The notes under the pieces are model-generated. The model saw only the letters and a list, made by a program, of their open reading frames with translations, did not search any database and had not been told where the DNA came from. A stretch of 64,000 nucleotides of DNA from Tetracladium setigerum (lineage: Eukaryota; Ascomycota; Leotiomycetes; Helotiales), in contig PZJY01000004.1 in assembly GCA_031472005.1 (NCBI GenBank), positions 2,764,556 to 2,828,555 of the forward strand, in the 5' to 3' direction. The translations under genes and the position numbers were made by a program. Below, one piece after another: positions 12,118-23,134 of the stretch (positions within the stretch are counted from its first letter, which is position 1; each line of letters starts with the position of its first letter).

Positions 12118-13305
12118 TTACAAGCATTGAGAGTACCACTGATTCGAAACAGTGCAAGTACTTCCACTCACACAAACAGTCGCCCCGGTCCAACCTTGTC
12201 CACCACATTGTCCCCACTTCGCCACAGTCCCCGCCGAACCACCAGAAGCAGCAGTCGTAGTACCAGCCTTACTCGTAGTTGTCGCCACCTTTGACGTCGT
12301 CGTTGTGGCTGCTGCCTTGGTGGTAGTGGTCGTGATAGCTCCAGCAGGATTCATAGCCGGGATGGTAATCAAAGCGATGGTCCAGGTGATTCCGCCATCG
12401 TTGGTGGTCATGGCCGAGTTTGTGGCGCCTTGGCTTCTTCCGAGTGTTTGGGGGAAGGTGAGATCGGCGGATTTGAGCTTGATGACTGTGTTGACGTAGG
12501 TTTGGGTTGAGATGGTGGGGGTGCAGCTTTGGCATTCGACAGCTGTACCGAAGCTGTTGTGGGGAGCGGGTGAAGTTAGTTATTTGTACAGTACATGGTG
12601 GGATGTGAGACGTGAGAGGGAGATGGAGGTGAGTAGATGACTAACCCGAGCATTGGACCGGAGTTCTTGGTGAATGTAGACAAGAGGGCTCCTGTGGCGG
12701 CGTTGTGTACAGTTCTGGTGTTGAGATATTAGTTTGGGCGATCCATTTGGGGAGTCAGGATAAGGCTACTTACTGTTGCCAAGTATACTTGTTTTGATCG
12801 GTGAGTGTATAGGTGAAGCGAACACCGTCAGCTGGGTTTGCGAGAAGAGTCTGCAATGTCCCAATGAACTGGTTTGGAAATCCGTTCGCATCATTGCCAA
12901 AGACTTCGGAAGAGATACACCTGTTCAAGCAAACCACGTAAGCCAACCTCTTCACATTTAAACAGAAGTCCAAATCGCTTGAACGTACCATTGACTATCA
13001 GCAGCTGTGCCTGTTCCACATTGGCTTCCACCCTTAACGTATGATCCAATGACACTCTGGATCAAATCACCCGTGCCATTTGACATTCCAGGCCAGATGA
13101 ACAAACCGCCAGCTTGGTTTGGAGGCATGACACCAGGGTAAGAAGTCGTTGTAGCCGAGATAATCTCAGCCTTGGATGGACCAAGACTGACGGCGGGACC
13201 CCAAGTGTCGGCTCGTTCGCCGAACTGGAGACCTGGGAGTGCGAGTGCAGAGGCATATGATGCTGTCATGCCCAGCAGACAGGCCAATTCAACGGTTCGA
13301 TACAT
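12118..13305 (-). CDS. Secreted protein with unknown N-domain and C-terminal CBM1
   Basis: Joined (minus) from 13305-12989, 12920-12774, 12714-12646 and 12553-12118 (322 residues). An N-terminal signal peptide is followed by a domain of about 240 residues with four cysteines, motifs PPNQAGGLFIWPGMSNGTG, SQWCISSEVFG and WQQTVHNAATG, then a Thr/Ala-rich linker and a fungal cellulose-binding module: WGQCGGQGWTGATVC and SNQWYSQCL. The CBM1 anchors it to crystalline cellulose in plant cell walls. The N-domain looks like a beta-sandwich secreted family common in plant-associated ascomycetes, but I do not recognise a named glycosidase or LPMO: it does not start with His after the signal peptide, and it lacks GH131 hallmarks. 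All three introns are needed to keep the frame. Confidence 0.85.
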
Positions 13306-14928
13306 GTTGGTGGTTAATGCTGTTTGTTTATAAAAATGCAAAGTTTCAAGTGGAAAATAGATGAGAATGAATGTATATGCAAGAAATGAAGAGAAAAGCC
13401 AAGATGGGTTGAGGAAGAGACGTGTGAAAGGTCTGGTCGTGCCATGACTTTATATGAGAATTTGTGTACCTCCGTACTATACCAAAATGTAAAAATCGCA
13501 TGTTCCGGCACGGAAGGTGAGCCCAATCCTTCATAGTCAACTTATCATACTTCAATTATATTGCTGTTACGAGAAGGGATGTGGGGCAGGAACATGTTGG
13601 ACGAAATTAATCCGAAAGAGTGGCACTGGCTTGAAGTTGAAGGAGGGCCCTGACTCCATGATCTCCCCTTTTCCGGCTTGTGTGGAAATGCTTGATTTCT
13701 ACAACGAACTGGTCGTTTCGATGTAAACGACACCTGGCCAAGAAAACAATCCCTCCCACTTCATGCAGACATAAAAATGCTAAAAGAAAGCTTGATCCTC
13801 GATAGGGGATTTAGATTAGGTCCGACATTGTTTCCAGCGACCACCTGCTCCCTTTGTGTGGGCCTGCATTTCATCTATATTGCAAGCAATCTGACGTGTG
13901 GCAAAGGCTTGATCGACTGGGAAATGCCCGCAGAGTTCTGATCCTTAAATCTAGCCTTTCCCGCATTCCAGTGCCGCCTACCCATAGTAGGGAACGAGTA
14001 GAAACAAGCGCGTGTGTCAGAAAACTTGAAAAGGCACAATTGCAATATAAAGTCGTTCCAGAAGCTTGCTAGTGCCATACTTTGAGCCACCTTTCCACTG
14101 GCGCAAAAAAGATCCTCCATTATTGCCGGACGATGTGGAAAAGAACCATGATAATAAAAGGCATGATACACCCCAATGAGGATTTTGCGAGCAGAGGGAC
14201 AAACAACTCCACGGTTCGATGTTTGTCTGAATTGCCTGTTGCGGTCTCGAGTTGAAGCGGTGTCTGCTTAGAGGCTAGGGCGACGATGAGTGCTTCGATG
14301 GAAATGGATTGGGTGTTGAGAAAGAAGCCCAGAGTATTTTTCTAAATTTGATGTCTTTGCTTCGAAGATTCATCTTGAACTCTTCGCAAAACACCATCTC
14401 CCGCACACAGTAGTCATATTTCCTTGGCTTTTACAACACCTTAACACGAATATGGACATTGGTTGAGAGTATACTTACTGCCTTGGATAGAACAGATAGG
14501 GATAAGGAAACTCAAGATGGGAAGCTGGCAACTTTGCCAACCCTCACACTGTACCATATCAGAATTGAGCTACTCGCTCGGCCTTTGCAAAAACCTCATG
14601 AACTCTGAACAGATTTTGTTGATCAAGTTGTTGAGGAGAGAGATGGGAGGATGGATGCAGCAATGACAAGAGGCGAAAGAAACTTCACGGAATGTCTTGG
14701 TTCTCCGACTTTGGCTGTGCCGAAAAGCTACAAAAGCGGACAGCGCCCCGACGTCATCAAATCAGCTTCGTCCAAAGCCGCCTGGAAATCGACCCAAAGA
14801 ATATAACTTTCACAACACAACACAACAAAAACAATAGATATCTTCTTGATCCCCCGCAGTCCTTCTATCTTCTGGCTTTCTATCTCCCTTCAACACACTT
14901 CCCAGGAGAATCGATATACCACGCAATC
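13306..14928. other. Intergenic, divergent promoter region
   Basis: Lies between the CBM1 gene (minus) and the Mpv17 gene (plus), so it holds both promoters. Only short frames are present, none convincing. Confidence 0.5.
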
Positions 14929-15693
14929 ATGTTGGACAATATGCCCCCAATTGTCTTCGCGACACTGCAAGCATGCGTCCTCAACGCAGCCAGCAACCTT
15001 ATCGCTCAAGTAATTAAAGCCTACAAGACCGGTGTACGAGTTGCCCCCTCTAGACAAACAAAATTTCTCTGCTAATAGTCCATATCTGCAGTCATCCTAC
15101 GGTATCGACTGGGAGCCTGTCATTCAGTTCATCATATTCACTGCGCTCAACTCTCCCCCAAACTTCCTCTGGTATGTATCTACCCCTCCACCAAATCCCC
15201 GATCTTGCGCCTCTCTAATGAATCCAAAAATAGGCAAACATACCTCGAATCCACCTTCCCATCAACCTACCTCGTCCCCTCCCCCTCCGCAATCACCGCC
15301 GCCTCGACCAACAACGAGAAAGAACTCGATCGCGAGGAATCCACCTCTGAGATACTCGAATCCAAACTCTCGGTCAAACACACAGTTATCAAGTTCTTCC
15401 TTGATCAGACGATTGGCGCGGGCGTGAACACAATCATGTTCCTCATTGGATTTGGTGGCATAAGTGGCAAGACGTGGGATGAGTCTATGCTGTCTGTGAG
15501 GGAGGAGTTCTGGCCCTTGATTGTGGCCGGTTGGACTCTCTGGCCGTTGGTGTCGATCTTCAACTTTGCTATTATCCAAAGTGTGGAGATGAGGGGGCTG
15601 GTGGGCTGTTTGGCTGGTATGGGTTGGGGGATTTACTTGAGCTTGAAGCAGGGTGCTTCGTCGGGAGGAGCTAAGTTGGAGAAGATTGAATAG
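14929..15693 (+). CDS. Mpv17/PMP22 family membrane protein
   Basis: Joined from 14929-15033, 15092-15171 and 15234-15693 (214 residues). The signature lies in the order of the family: PPIVFATLQACVLNAASNLI at the N-terminus, then DWEPVIQFIIF, NSPPNFLWQTYLE, and the C-terminal block EEFWPLIVAGWTLWPLVSIF followed by GLVGCLAGMGWGIYLSLK. Four membrane helices are visible. Family members sit in the inner mitochondrial or peroxisomal membrane and form small pores. A Ser/Glu-rich loop of about 30 residues between helices 2 and 3 is longer than in the metazoan proteins. The start chosen is the ATG next to the first conserved helix; an in-frame ATG at 14692 would add 79 residues without conserved character. 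Confidence 0.88.
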
Positions 15694-16053
15694 TTTGGCG
15701 CGAAGGGGATGATGGGGGTGATGCGTTACGATACTCATGATGTATATGATTGCACATAATTGGGCACGTCGGCGTTGGGCGGGTAGAATTGATAGAAGCG
15801 GGTGACGGGGGAAGTCTGGCCTTTGCGAAGTAATTAATTAGATGGCTGTTTCCGGTACATAGCTAGGGATGAGAGTTATAATTGGCGATGAGTATGCAAG
15901 AACATTTCAGACTGGGTAACTATTCGAGTGAAGGAGAAGAAGATCATGGAAATGAGGTGTCCTGTATCCACAAAGCCGTTTTTTGATTGGGGCCATGGGT
16001 GATCCATTTACAAATCAAAGAGATTGTTCAGGATCTGATGTCCTGGACTACTA

Positions 16054-16432
16054 CTATATATGATATGGAGGATGGAAAGCCTCACTCATGCTGTTCAGAT
16101 CGACATTATTCTTCTTGAACATCTTTCCCGCACTAGGACTGCATAGAGGGGAAACGTACCTCAAACCACAATAGTTCCCAGCTCAGTCGTCCAAGAGTCT
16201 TGCTCACAGTTTCCACGTCACATGTAAACAAAGACACCATGAGGCCGTCCACCTCGAATCCATCCACATCCCCACTACTACCAATAGCAATCTTTCTCCT
16301 CCCCATCGTCACAACCCATCTCGCATCACCAAACTCAGAAGCGGACTTCTCCCAAGCTACCCCGCCCCCACTTCCCGTCTCAAGAATGGCCCATTCTAAC
16401 GAGTTCTGACACAGGAAAGCAAGTGAATTCAT
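16054..16432 (-). CDS. Possible small unknown gene antisense to the RidA promoter
   Basis: A minus-strand frame from ATG 16432 runs to a stop at 16133 with coding-like codon use (about 100 residues, including GDARWVVTMGRRKIAIGSS). A GTACGT donor near its end could join it to a second small exon that stops at 16054. No homologous family is recognised. The frame stays open upstream of the ATG through a plausible intron with a CTGACTAAT branch point, so this may instead be the body of a broken gene whose 5' part was lost where the RidA gene now starts. Confidence 0.3.
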
Positions 16433-16534
16433 CACGACCCAAGCTGTGGTTGGTAAGCTATTCCCTCTATCTGTTGCTATGATCTTCAACAATTAGTCAG
16501 GACTCTCTAGCCTCAAAAGTATAATTTTACAGCA

Positions 16535-16544
16535 TATATAAAAA
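16535..16544 (+). promoter_or_regulatory. TATA box of the RidA gene
   Basis: A TATATAAAAA element 78 bases upstream of the RidA start codon, at a normal distance for a fungal TATA promoter with a short leader. Confidence 0.5.
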
Positions 16545-16621
16545 GGAACTTCTCCTCCGAGATTCTCACTTGTACCTTACCTACCTAACTCAAAAACAAA
16601 TATATTTTCAATTATTTCATC

Positions 16622-17351
16622 ATGGCTCATCTCACTTACTCGAATTATGAGGGTTATGGCGAATATGCCAAGGAAAACCTTCATTACAGCCAACTTGTTC
16701 GAGTTGGTGATATTCTCGAACTCTCAGGTCAAGGTACGTACAGTACATTGCACATTGTACCTCACATTGTACAATCCTATCAACCCTCCCCCTTCCCAAG
16801 TAATTCACAACCTCCCTCCCTCTCTCCCACGAAAATTCCCAACCCAATATACCCAACTACATAACTAACTCCCTCTTCCCCACCCCCCAGGCGGCTGGGA
16901 TCGAACGACTCAAAAATGCCCCGCCGACCTCACCGAACACATCGCCCAAGCCTTCGACAACGTCGAACACACCCTCAAACTGCAAGGAGCGAGCTGGGCA
17001 GATGTTTTCTCCATCAAGACCTACCATGCTCCTATGAGTGATGAGTCCCTGGGGCTTTGCGTGGCCGGGTTGAAGAAGTATTGTCCGGGTCATCAGCCGG
17101 TTTGGACTGCTATTGGGGTTGCGGCGTTGGCTTTTCCTGGTGAGTGGGCTTGTTTAATCTTCTTATTTTAGGGGGCTGTTGAGTGTGGTGGCGGGAGAGA
17201 TTGGGAGGGGAGAGAGGGAGGGGGAAGAAAAGGAAGAGAAGGGAGGTGTAGATTTTGAAGAACGTATTGCTGACTTTTTACTTTTCTTGGGGGGTTAGAA
17301 ATGAAAATTGAGATTGAGGTTAGGGCACATGTTCCTGCTGAGAAGAAGTAA
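16622..17351 (+). CDS. RidA (YjgF/YER057c/UK114) family protein
   Basis: Joined from 16622-16733, 16891-17139 and 17299-17351 (137 residues). The RidA fold is recognisable by VRVGDILELSGQGGW, EHIAQAFDNVEHTLKLQGAS, the arm PVWTAIGVAALAFP and the closing strand EMKIEIEVRAHVP. RidA enzymes are small trimers that hydrolyse reactive enamines and imines formed by PLP enzymes. The catalytic arginine that holds the substrate carboxylate, normally in a RxxVxV(A/G)xLP block, is not obvious here: the block reads WTAIGVAALAFP. This therefore looks like one of the fungal RidA-like subfamilies whose activity is not established. Both introns are unusually long for this window (157 and 159 bp). Confidence 0.87.
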
Positions 17352-17732
17352 AAAATTCGAGGAATGGGAATACTGTAGGGGATCCAAAAAAAATAAAAGT
17401 TTATCACTTTGCCGGTTGAGTACAGGAGTCAAACTATGAGATAACGAGAAAGCAAGCAAAAGATTTCAAATTACTCTTGAAACCACATAGCAAATTCCAT
17501 ACATGCTCCTCCTCTCACTCACCACCTAGATAGGTATGGTACCTACGTACTGTACGTAACCTCTGATCATCGTATAGTTCAGCGAGTGGCAAAGTAGTAG
17601 TAACTTGGCGTATGGAGGTTAGAATGAAGTGAAAGGGCTCAGAAACTTGCAAGTAATGGGATTCGAAGGACAAATTGCAGTGAAATGAGAGATGGGGAAA
17701 ATAACAAACTTTTCAAATCTACCTTCAATCTA

Positions 17733-18559
17733 TCAAGAATTAACCGACCCTTCTTGATCTAATCTTACATACTCAGGCACGACAAATGAATCACCTCGAT
17801 ACCCATAAATGGTAACCATCTTCTCCATCAACAAGCCTTCCCCAACCCTCCAATCCTTAAACTCCTCTCTAAGATCAGGCAAAGCTACCACATCAGTCCA
17901 CGAAATCAACGCACTCACCCCTTCCAGCTCATTCTCATCCTCCATCTCACCCCGGGGCCCCCGACACAGCGCCAAATGCCTCACATCCACCAAATTCATC
18001 TGCATCGGCACCGGATCCCTAATTCTCCTAAATCTTGCCCCCTATCCCTCGAAACATCACAAACAACCATCAACTCCACCAAGCTCCCCATCTCCCTCAC
18101 CGCCCCGCACAACGCCTTCCCAGCAACTATCCTCATCCTCCTTCGTTTCGCCCCATACCCATCAATAAAAATAGTATCGTAATCCGCAGCCAGATACCTC
18201 AAGTTTTCAACTTCATACTCGCTCAACGTGGGGATGAGTTGCATGATACCTTCGGTTCGCAGACTCACGCTGAGGTAGAGCGTGTCGAGAGTGAAGTTGA
18301 AGCGGATCTTGGACGGTTGGAGATAGGTGCCGAAGGCGAACGGGTAGAGTCCTATGACGGCCTGGCGAGATTCGCGACAGGTTGTCAGAGCGGAGGGAAG
18401 GGTGGCTTGGGAGTAGAATCCTTGATGGCTGTGTTGACAGATGATGAGCTCGACGGTGCGGTGGGGGAGGGTGAGGCGCCAGATGAGAGTGCGGATTTCG
18501 GGCGGGAGGGAGGTGAATGAGGGGAACGATTGCACGTCGGCTGAAGTGTTAGAGGACAT
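17733..18559 (-). pseudogene. 2EXR-domain protein with a one-base frameshift
   Basis: From ATG 18559 the frame begins with the 2EXR signature FPSFTSLPPEIRTLIWRLTL and continues with TLPSALTTCRESRQAVIGLY, all typical of this fungal F-box-like family of unknown function. The frame stops early near 17996. A second frame carries on with the same character (NLVDVRHLALCRG, then SFVVPEYVRLD) to a stop at 17733. Adding one base to the C run at 18038-18042 (G on the coding strand) joins them into about 275 residues. No intron with usable splice sites explains the switch. It is either a pseudogene or a sequencing error. Confidence 0.75.
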
Positions 18560-19510
18560 TGATTGATTGATGTGCTTCTCGCTCGGTGAACGAGTCAAAG
18601 TTGTTGAAAAGTGTGAGGTTGGTTCAGTTTTTGTATTTGCAACAAAATCGAACTGAATATTGTTTGTAGGTTACACACAACTTCCCCATCGCTCTATTGT
18701 TAGCTGCACCTATATCGCCAAGCTTGGTCTTGGCAATCGTCCGCTTTGCCAACTAATGCGTGAAGATATATACCTACCTTACCTTATAACAGTTCAAAGG
18801 GTAAGCAAGAATGCTGTCACCAACGCGAGAACTGCTCCGGTATTCAGACTATTGAAGAAATACGAAAAGATACTTACCTAATGCCTATGCTTCAGGCTCA
18901 CAATTCTATATTTTCTCTTGTATCTCCTCATTCTAAACAAAGGAAACAATGCCGAAAGAACCACAATACAACTGTCTCTCTTCACCTCTAGGTTTCTCTC
19001 AAATATCAAGTAGTTCAAACATGCAAATCAGAAACCTTTCTTTCATTCTCTATGCAACGAATCCATCCATGCTTCCTGCACACGCAAGTTATCTTTTTTA
19101 CCCTTTCTCCAATGCAATTTTCTCTTCCTCTCCATATTAGAAACCTTAAATCCCGATCCTCTCAACTAAAGAGGTGAAATAATGTTCCAACCACGGCCGA
19201 AGTCGGGTAATAATACCAACGTAGGTAGGTAGTAGCTCGGTCGATCCTACCCGAGGCAGTGGTACCAGGGTATATTGTTCGCCTTATATCAACTCATCTC
19301 CTCACATCCCATATCCCAAATTTCTCTCAACAGAGCAGTCCCCCCCCCTCTCTCTTAGTCCAACCATCTCCAAAACCCCCAACCCAACGACCAAATCCCC
19401 AAACTTGAAAACTTAGCTTAATCTCACAACCTCCCTCTCAATAAAATCCACGCTCTCCCTGACCTCTTCCACGTTCCCAGCTTATCCACCCATCACAGCT
19501 ATCACACTAA
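18560..19510. other. Intergenic
   Basis: No gene seen. A short C run sits near 19340, and pyrimidine-rich sequence runs from about 19300 to 19500. Confidence 0.45.
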
Positions 19511-19720
19511 TTATAACCCATCACAACCATCGCCAAAACGCCCCCAGGACCCCCAAGACTCCCAACTCAACAACCAAAAAATTACCAAATCCCCCAAATT
19601 GAACACGCTGCGCTTGAAGTCACAATCATTGCACTCATCATGATCACAACTCTCACATGTTCCCGTAGTACCAGCTGGTATGAGGGTGATCGTTTGGCAT
19701 TTGCAGCAACGCATGTACAT
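19511..19720 (-). CDS. Small cysteine-rich protein, paralogue 1
   Basis: 69 residues from ATG 19720. The first half has a compact cysteine pattern, CCKCQTITLIPAGTTGTC, ESCDHDEC and NDCDF, which would suit a zinc-binding module. It matches the protein at 23135-23488 nearly position for position from the YM(R/H)CCKC block to ECNDC. The second half is Trp/Gly-rich and unlike the paralogue, so the 3' part may be wrong or spliced differently. There is no signal peptide. The upstream sequence ends in CACAAG before the ATG, so an unseen upstream exon is possible. Function unknown. Confidence 0.6.
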   Translation of the reverse strand: MYMRCCKCQTITLIPAGTTGTCESCDHDECNDCDFKRSVFNLGDLVIFWLLSWESWGSWGRFGDGCDGL

Positions 19721-21753
19721 CTTGTGTGGTTGGGGTTACTTTTGTGAGGGTGTGAGGAGCTAGGTATGGAGGTAGGTATGGAGGTGTTTATCGTAGTTGG
19801 AAGTTGGGTGGTGGAGGTAGGTTGGTCTGAGCGAGGTGATCGATTGGGATTGAGCGGGATGGAATGGGAGGATTTGGTGAGGTGGAACAGTAGGCCAGAT
19901 AGTCGCTGATGTGTATCTACCGTTGTTTATTTAGTTTTCGGTTGGTTGTGTTTGGGTTGGTTTGGTTTGGAGTTGGATGAGTGAGGAGGGTCTGGTTTGG
20001 AATGCGAGGGGAGAAACAGTATTAACAATAGAGGTGTTTCGCAGAAGAAAGAGTGTTGTTTATTGTCGAAGACTCGAAGTGAAAGAGTTGAAGTCAGTGT
20101 TAGCTTCGTCTTCGTGTTTGTAGTTGAGACAAATGATAAACGAGTGAACATGTCCGAGGACTGTAAGTAGAGGAAACGAAGTCAATGCTAAATATATTGA
20201 ATATTGATATAGATCAAAAAAATCAAGTTGAACTAAGCAGTTGTATACTTATCTACTTGTAAAAAAGTCACGTACTAATCTGATTGAGAAACGCGTGACC
20301 ATGGTATGGACGACGACGCTTGAATTGTTATGTCGAATATCCACGGCATGAGTTTGCATTAAAATACAACAAGTAATTACACGCAGAGTAAAATTAAACG
20401 AGAACTTCTTGAATACTTGTACTACATATTGATTAAACCTAAGAAGACGAAATATCTATTGCAAGTGAAGTAACGTCCATCCATAAGTAACGAGAAACCA
20501 CCCGTGGCGAGAAAAAAAGGGGGGGAACAGCTCATACTTGGGCTACCTTCAAGAAATGTTATCAAAGTTGTCACGATTATAATCTATGACCAATTCTCTA
20601 TCAGGACTCGGTTCATAGTGGCAAGATATTTCGTTGTAGCAAAATGATGGGCGCTGCCATCGATGGCGTCGGGAAGGCGCATTAGTGTTCCACCCTAATT
20701 TGCCACAATGATTAGCTAATTCCTGACTTTCGGCTCATTAGCAAAATTCTTGGACTCAAGAAGAATACATTCCCCATATTTCAAATTGCGAAGCATAACA
20801 TCATCGGGTTGTGGAGTTTATCCGGAAGAAAGAGAAAGGGGCAAGAAAACACGCCAAGCGAGTTTGCGAATGTCTCGCTTAGGCAAACCTGTAATTTCTG
20901 TCACGCTACTCGTATTATACAGTATTGTTGCATCCCTGTGTGGCGGGAAAAAGTAGAGGTACATCGGAATCGATAGGCTGAAAATCTATCTAAAGTCTAG
21001 TTTTTCTCCACGTCTCTATTTTCATAAATGATCCTACCTGTACTAAACAGTACTTACAAATTTATTTCTAAAATTTTAATTATACCATCGCTACCAATAA
21101 TAGCATTTTGCGAAGCTTTTCTTATTGGTATCGATAAGATGTCTACTCTAAAATTATAGACAGTGGGTTTTCCACACCTCCTATCTTGCCAAATAACTTT
21201 CTGTCTATATCTAAAGCTAATCACGATTATTTTAGACCCCACTTCAGCCCTGTAGCAGCAAGCGTGCTTCATATCATACGCTGCTGCCACATCACCACAC
21301 TTAGATTACCAGTGTTTCATAAACTAAGGATCAAATATCGTGACCTATTAATCTGTGGCTGAGAACCCTTGTGGCTGCGTAGTGCAAAAGTGGCATGATG
21401 GGTTATTACAGCACGAAGGATCAGACTAATTCAACTAATGTTTAGCGAATAATGGAATGAAACTTTTAAACACAAATGGATTGAGTACAATCCTGTATAT
21501 GTACGTACGGCATGACTTTGAGATCTGCCGGTGCCAGAAGGAGGTAGTATCTCAGCTAATGTACTAAGCAGCACCAAAATATTTACAGTAGTCCTCCGAT
21601 GCCGGAGCGAAGACATCCACCGGTTTTAAGCCCTTCATCAACAACTCTTCAAGACCAAATAGCTTTCAACAATTCCTAAACAAAATTGTGAAGCGAAAGT
21701 TGCAGTTCTTTCTATCCCATAGACTCTAAGTCATACGTCTTTCACTCTCGACA
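19721..21753. other. Long AT-rich non-coding stretch
   Basis: About 2 kb with no supported gene. From roughly 20200 to 21700 it is AT-rich with many stops in all frames, unlike the flanking genes, and could be decayed repeat DNA. I could not assign it to any element. Confidence 0.45.
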
Positions 21754-22580
21754 ATGGATCGCAAATCTGAGTCCGCAGTCTATACCCATGGCCACCATGC
21801 CTCAGTTCTCCGCTCCCATAGCTGGCGCACAGCCCTCAATTCCGCGGCCTACGTACTCCCTTACCTAACTCCTGGTATGAAGATTCTTGATATAGGCTGT
21901 GGTCCCGGAACCATTACCGTTGATCTCGCTAGCTATGTGCCCCAGGGCCATGTTACTGGCCTCGAACGGGCAGGGGATATCTTGGTCCAAGCACGCGACC
22001 TGGCAAAGGAGAAAGACGTGACAAACGTGACTTTTGTGGAGGGTGATGCCAATGCTCTAGACTATCCGGATGGGATATTTGACGTTGTGATATGTCATCA
22101 AGTCTTGCAACACGTTGGGGATCCGGTCCAGATTCTGAAGGAGATGAGGCGCGTCACAATGGCAGGGGGATAGTAGCTGCGAGAGAATCCGACTATGGTT
22201 CTTTCGCTTGGTATCCGGAAATAGAAGGGATGGAGGAATGGAGGTCTTTATATTTAGCAGTGGCAAGATCGAATGGAGGTGAGCCAAACGCAGGGCGTAA
22301 GATTCACGTCTGGGCCAGGAAGGCCGGCTTTCCCGCAAGCAGTATCAAATGTACCTCGAGTACCTGGTGTTATAGTACGGAGGAGGAAATAGCATGGTGG
22401 AGTGGTCTATGGGCGGAGAGAACCGTTGTATCGTCCTTTGCAAAGACATCTGTGGAAGGTAAACTCGCGACCACTACTGATCTTGAAAAGATTGCCAAGA
22501 CTTGGCGAAAATGGGGAGACGAAGAAGATACCTGGTTCTCTGTTTTACATGGGGAGGTTATATGTCGTAAAGAGACATGA
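21754..22580 (+). pseudogene. UbiE-like SAM methyltransferase with a one-base frameshift
   Basis: From ATG 21754 the protein has a class I methyltransferase core: motif I ILDIGCGPGTITVDLA, motif II region FVEGDANAL, motif III FDVVICHQVLQHVGDP, then LKEMRRV. It then stops at 22173, exactly where family members continue with the PGG motif. The neighbouring frame continues with GIVAARESDYGSFAWYPEIE and ends at 22580 after LHGEVICRK, the expected C-terminal half. Adding one G to the run at 22165-22169 restores a protein of about 275 residues. The substrate is unknown; relatives methylate small metabolites. The rest of both halves is undamaged, which argues for an assembly error or a very recent mutation. 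Confidence 0.8.
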
Positions 22581-22905
22581 TTATATCATATCATAGTAAG
22601 TGGTAGTTGATCCCAATAGATTATCTTTATGCGATTTTCCAACATTTGACGACCCCTCATTATCTGGCCTGGACCAGTATCTGCCGTCTACATCAGGCTT
22701 TTTCGTATAGAGGTTGGCAGATAGAAAAATGCACTAGATTGCAACGGCCCGATATGCCCATTCGGAGTGCACAATGCCTATCTAGTCATGTAGAAGTTGT
22801 TGGCTTTGACGAGGATAAACTTGTGATTAACAGCTCATCATCTGCATTGCCAATCCGACTGATGGCACCAACCCCGGATGAAGACACTTCCTTGCTCAAG
22901 AAAAT

Positions 22906-23117
22906 ATGCTGCATATAACACTTGGTCGCATCCTGGTACCAGCAAAATATCGAGTTTACAGCTGCCGCGAGCTCCGTGCTATACGATTTGTTGATACAGC
23001 AGGTGTCTAGCCGAAAGTACTGCAAGCCGTCGCGCTTCGCTTGTTGTCCGTATCTTGCTATATCCAGCCTTGGCCTTACCATTATCATCCATTAAATCCT
23101 TGAATGTAACGTTCCAA
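22906..23117 (-). pseudogene. Truncated HET-domain remnant
   Basis: Reading the minus strand from 23117, one frame gives NVTFKDLMDDNGKAKAGYSK and, after a frameshift, another gives QAKRDGLQYFRLDTCCINK and NSIFCWYQDATKCY. This is the middle of a HET domain, closely matching residues 35-105 of the intact NLR at 7440-10529. The SHRWG start and the GWTLQE block are both missing. About 70 codons survive, so this is a fragment and not a gene. Confidence 0.85.
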
Positions 23118-23134
23118 GTTTGTGCTAGAGTACA

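Noticed and set aside
12554..13305. GH131 or AA9 assignment for the CBM1 protein
   Set aside because: No histidine directly behind the signal peptide as in AA9, and the sequence hallmarks of GH131 are not found.
14692..14928. N-terminal extension of the Mpv17 protein from an upstream ATG
   Set aside because: In frame, but the 79 added residues have no conserved character and the family starts at the later ATG.
22165..22173. Programmed ribosomal frameshift in the methyltransferase
   Set aside because: No slippery heptamer with a downstream structure is apparent, and the same type of break occurs in three unrelated genes.
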